Below, piece after piece: positions 60,974 through 64,000 of a stretch of 64,000 bases of DNA. The DNA is taken from assembly GCA_033439255.1 (NCBI GenBank), contig CM065878.1, positions 2,976,001 through 3,040,000 on the forward strand, read 5' to 3'. Below the pieces are notes generated by a model, which was not told the origin of the DNA, searched no databases, and saw only the letters and a list, made by a program, of their open reading frames with translations. Both the position numbers and the translations under genes were made by a program. Numbering within the stretch: position 1 is the stretch's first letter; every line of letters begins with the position of its first letter. This DNA comes from Hericium rajendrae. Lineage: Eukaryota > Basidiomycota > Agaricomycetes > Russulales > Hericiaceae.

Positions 60974-63900
60974 CTAGTCGCGTGGGGGGCCGCCCATCAG
61001 CAGCGCCATGAGGTCGTGTGCGGGCTGGTTCGCGCCGGGGGGTCCCTGCTGCTGCATGTGTGGGGGCAGCATTTGCGGGAGCATGTGCGGGGGGAGCTGC
61101 TGCTGCTGCTGCTGGCGCATGGCCAGCTGGAGCTGGTGCATCTGCGCATTGCCCTGCGGGGGAGCGAAGCCGGCGCCTGCACCGCGCATGCCGGCGCCGA
61201 TGCCATTGCCCATGCCCAGCAGCTGTGCTTGGCTTGGCCCGCGCAGGTCCTGCCGCAGATCCTGCTTGAGAGGAAGACCTGCCATGTTGTTGTGAGCAAG
61301 CGGGTTTTGTTGCAGCTGGTGGGACGCAGAGGGAGGACCGCGAAGTTGAGGGTTCCCCGCAAATCCCCCCATGCCGGCGCCGCTGGCGAAGTTGTTGAAA
61401 GGAAGCTGCCCGGGGCCGTTCATGGGGAGGTTACCTGGCCCGCCAATGAACTGTGACGGCTCGTGCGGAGGGCGCACGCCCAGGTTCGCAAGGCCTGGAG
61501 GGATACGCTGGGACAGATGAGACTGCATGGGGTTCTGGTTGGGGATAGGCGACGTGCCATTGCGGAAGGGCTGCTGCTGGAGGGGAGGGCCGGGATTGCG
61601 GAGCCCAGCCGACTGCTGGGAATACATAGACGGCACACTGCCAGAGTATATCTGCTCTATGTTGCGCTGCTGTGGCTGGAGACGAGGGTGCACGCTAAAT
61701 GCGAGGTCGTCGAGTTGTTCTTGATACATTGGCCCACTGGCATCTCTGCTGCGCGGTGGAGGAGCCGAGCGAAGACCAGGGACCATGCCATCTGGGACAA
61801 AGCGATCGTCCATGCGATTGTCGTAGAGGATATCGAGACTACCACGTCCCGCAGGTATGTTTTGATGATGCTGTTGTGCAGGAGGGAGACTGGAAGAACC
61901 TGGTCCGTAATGACCATTACCAAATGATGACATTTGGCCTGATGAATTGAGTGGGGTTAAACGCTGGGCCTGTAAACAACTTCACTTAGCACAACTACAA
62001 CGAGTTCTGAGTTTGATTACTCACCTGAGTGGAGTTCTGAAGCATTGCGAAGATATCCTCCATCGTCCTGCCTTCGGTCTGGAAATCATTCATACCACCC
62101 ATTTCACCACGCTGGTGCGCGAGTGGCGATGGCGACGTCTGGGCATGGATGCCCTGTGTTTTCGGCATCGCGGTCGTCTGCATTTCTCGTGGCTTGCCGT
62201 CAAAGAACTTGGCAAAGCGACTGCCTCTCGCCCGAGGGTCGACAGGGCCGCCGAGACCATTTCCAGAGAGACCAGACTCGAATGACGGACTTTGGCTGCC
62301 AAGCGAAAAGCTTGTTTGCATGCCAAGGTTGTTGCCGCCGACATCAGAGTACGCGTTGGCTTGGTCGTTGAGCTGGCCGCGTTCGTTCATCAAAACCCCT
62401 GTCTGACGCCGCAGAATCTCCTGTTGGATGAGCGCTTCTCTTTCTTCCGGAGTATATGTGGTGCGCAGCTGCTGTTCAAAGGGAGAGAAGTCCCGCTGAG
62501 ATCGTGATGGGTCAGCCCTCATTTGAGCGAGAATCTCTGCATCTGAGCGGGAGTCGGGAGAGAAGGGGCTAGACACTACAGGTTGCAGTCCCGGATGCTG
62601 TTGTTGAGCCGACGGAGGTCCACCAAGTACAGAGCTCTTCGCACTATTGGAGGTAGCAGAAGGCGTGCGAGAACCGAAGGCAAGAAGGCGCGAGCCAGGC
62701 GGAGGGTTGAATTGCGCCGGAACAGGAGACTTGATAAGGCCGGTCGGGTTTCGCTCCAAAGACGGGCTCTGAAGGGGGCATCGGTCGGCGAAGGGTTGGG
62801 GAAAAAGCGAGAGCCAGTCGGCTTAGGAAGGTCAAACGATGGGGTGGTAGGTTTGCCAGAAGCAGAGATAGCATCGATAGATGCAGAGGGGGTAATGAGA
62901 GAAAGCAGAGACCGAGAGCCATCCGGTGGTGCTTGAGCGAATGGAGGCGCCGTGCCGGGGGCGTTTGGTGAATTCATGGATGACGCTGAAGATGCATGTT
63001 GCGAGAAGGCGATAGAGGATTCAGAATCAAGGGCACTCAAGGGTGCGGATAACACTTTGGAAAGGACGAAGAATCAGCAGGAGAACTTAAAGCGTGAAAA
63101 GTATAAACCACTCACCGTTGGTCGCGGTGCCTCCAAGAACATCGGTAGCAACGCCTGACATTGGCGACTCCCCAGCGATATCTGACCGGCTGTCACTGCG
63201 TTTTTTATCCTCCTCTCTCTTCATCATCATCTTGAACAACTGGATTTCATCCATCTGGTTACCCATCGGCATGGTGGAAGAGCCAGCTTCGCCTTGCTGT
63301 ACCACTGGACTGTCAAGGTCGGATTTGTTGCGCGATTCGTCTGCTGCCTTCTCCTTCTCCTTCTCCTTCTGCTCCTTTCCTTCATGCCTTTCTTCCACGC
63401 CTGTATACCGTCCAGCTCACCGTCAGAGGTTTTCCCACCAAGAATGCCACCTGAAGCACCGCTGGGAACGTAGGTGTCCATCCACGCCGGCTCCTTCTCC
63501 CCTCTGTCTCGGTCCCGACGCTCCGTCCTGCCCTTGCCCTCGTCGCCGCTATCATCGCGCTTGTCACGGCCACCTCCGCGCTTCGGACGACCGTCGCGTT
63601 CATCTAGAGCCCAGCGGTCGCGCGGACGGTCGGATTCCCAGTTACTCTCCGACCTCTCTCCTCTCCCAGGTCTCTCCCTATCTCCTCGTTCCTTATCCCG
63701 AAGCTCACGATCCCGAAGCTCCCGACGAGCGGCCAGCCTCTCGTCCCGTCGTCCATCGTCCCGCCAGCGCCGTGAGTCGTCGGGGCTCTCTCGGTCGTTG
63801 TCCTTGTCACGACGAAGATGATCATCTCTGTTGCGGCGATAGTCGTCGCGGTCACGGTCCCAGTCGTCGCGGTCGCGATCTCGTCGAAGACTCGGCGAAG

Positions 63901-64000
63901 GGTCACGTCGGGATCTTGAACTGTCTCGGACACGGGAGCGAGGTCTATCGCGGTCTTCTCGATCCCTTCTGGAGATGTCAGAGCCTGTAAAAATGAACAA
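60974..64000 (-). CDS. Long disordered RNA-metabolism-type protein, 3' part (possibly 4E-T-like)
   Basis: Incomplete at its 5' end: an acceptor at 63985-63986 shows another exon beyond the window. Exons here: 63984-63116, 63054-62025 and 61969-60974. The first is extremely rich in RD/RE/DR dipeptides, then has WMDTYVPSGASGG and DGIQAWKKGMK. The middle carries SRFAKFFDGKPRE, resembling a motif of eIF4E-transporter proteins, and FSPFEQQLRTTYTPEER. The end is Gln/Pro/Gly/Met-rich with a CTG-encoded poly-Gln and closes HDLMALLMGGPPRD. Two single-base losses are inferred: the T-run 63376-63378 (before KEQKEKEKEKAAD) and at 62771 (before QSPSLERNPTG). The 4E-T idea is tentative; an mRNP or P-body role fits the composition. 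Confidence 0.75.
61097..61114 (-). repeat. (CTG/CAG)6 repeat coding poly-Gln
   Basis: Six uninterrupted ctg units on the plus strand read as Gln codons in the last exon of the disordered gene. Confidence 0.85.

Overview
This is a gene-dense eukaryotic window. Most genes have several exons, with very short introns (about 45-60 nt, GT...AG, a few GC...AG). Housekeeping genes are packed head-to-head or tail-to-tail, and some exons are only 6-10 nt long. Gene content (basidiomycete-type amino acid permeases, a polyubiquitin gene, a CLN/Puc1-type cyclin, a D-galacturonate-reductase-like enzyme, a large KDZ-like or DUF6729-like transposase) points to a filamentous basidiomycete, probably a wood- or litter-decay agaricomycete. 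That taxonomic call is an inference from gene style, not a database result.

Layout. 1-1.36 kb: 3' end of a RhoGEF (DH-PH) gene. 2.2-7.9 kb: two tandem amino acid permease paralogues with identical intron positions, including an 8-nt internal exon and a 6-nt terminal exon. 8.6-17.5 kb: a multi-pass membrane protein divergent from TVP23, a dual-specificity phosphatase divergent from NADH-cytochrome b5 reductase, and DLT1. 17.66 kb: an intron-containing tRNA-Glu(CUC). 18-25.5 kb: a secreted CAP (PR-1-like) protein, three lineage-type unknown genes and a decayed leucine-rich-repeat gene. 26.4-33.4 kb: a mobile-element-like island with an intact 1,320-residue, 11-exon transposase-like gene, a 238-residue companion and a 5'-truncated third gene. 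33.6-50.6 kb: conserved housekeeping block, namely ITC1 (ISW2 chromatin remodeller subunit), a vacuolar amino acid transporter, eIF3k divergent from a WDR5/Swd3 protein, polyubiquitin, UTP23 divergent from EMC7, and a large disordered protein. 52.3-64 kb: a Gfo/Idh/MocA oxidoreductase, a G1 cyclin, a small unknown gene, and the 3' part of a long disordered gene that runs off the right edge.

The strongest cross-cutting observation is technical. About sixteen single-base indels, most in short homopolymers, interrupt otherwise well-conserved genes, including ITC1, UTP23, eIF3k and a G1 cyclin. After correcting exactly one base at each site, every complete affected gene that I summed exon by exon has a length divisible by three and a family-typical protein. 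This looks like residual long-read assembly error rather than mass pseudogene formation, so proteins predicted automatically from this sequence will be broken at these points.

The most biologically interesting region is the 26-33 kb island. Its transposase-like gene carries a zinc-ribbon-like module, an RNase-H-like core, a nuclear-localisation-like linker and a second cysteine cluster, and has no frameshift although its neighbours do.
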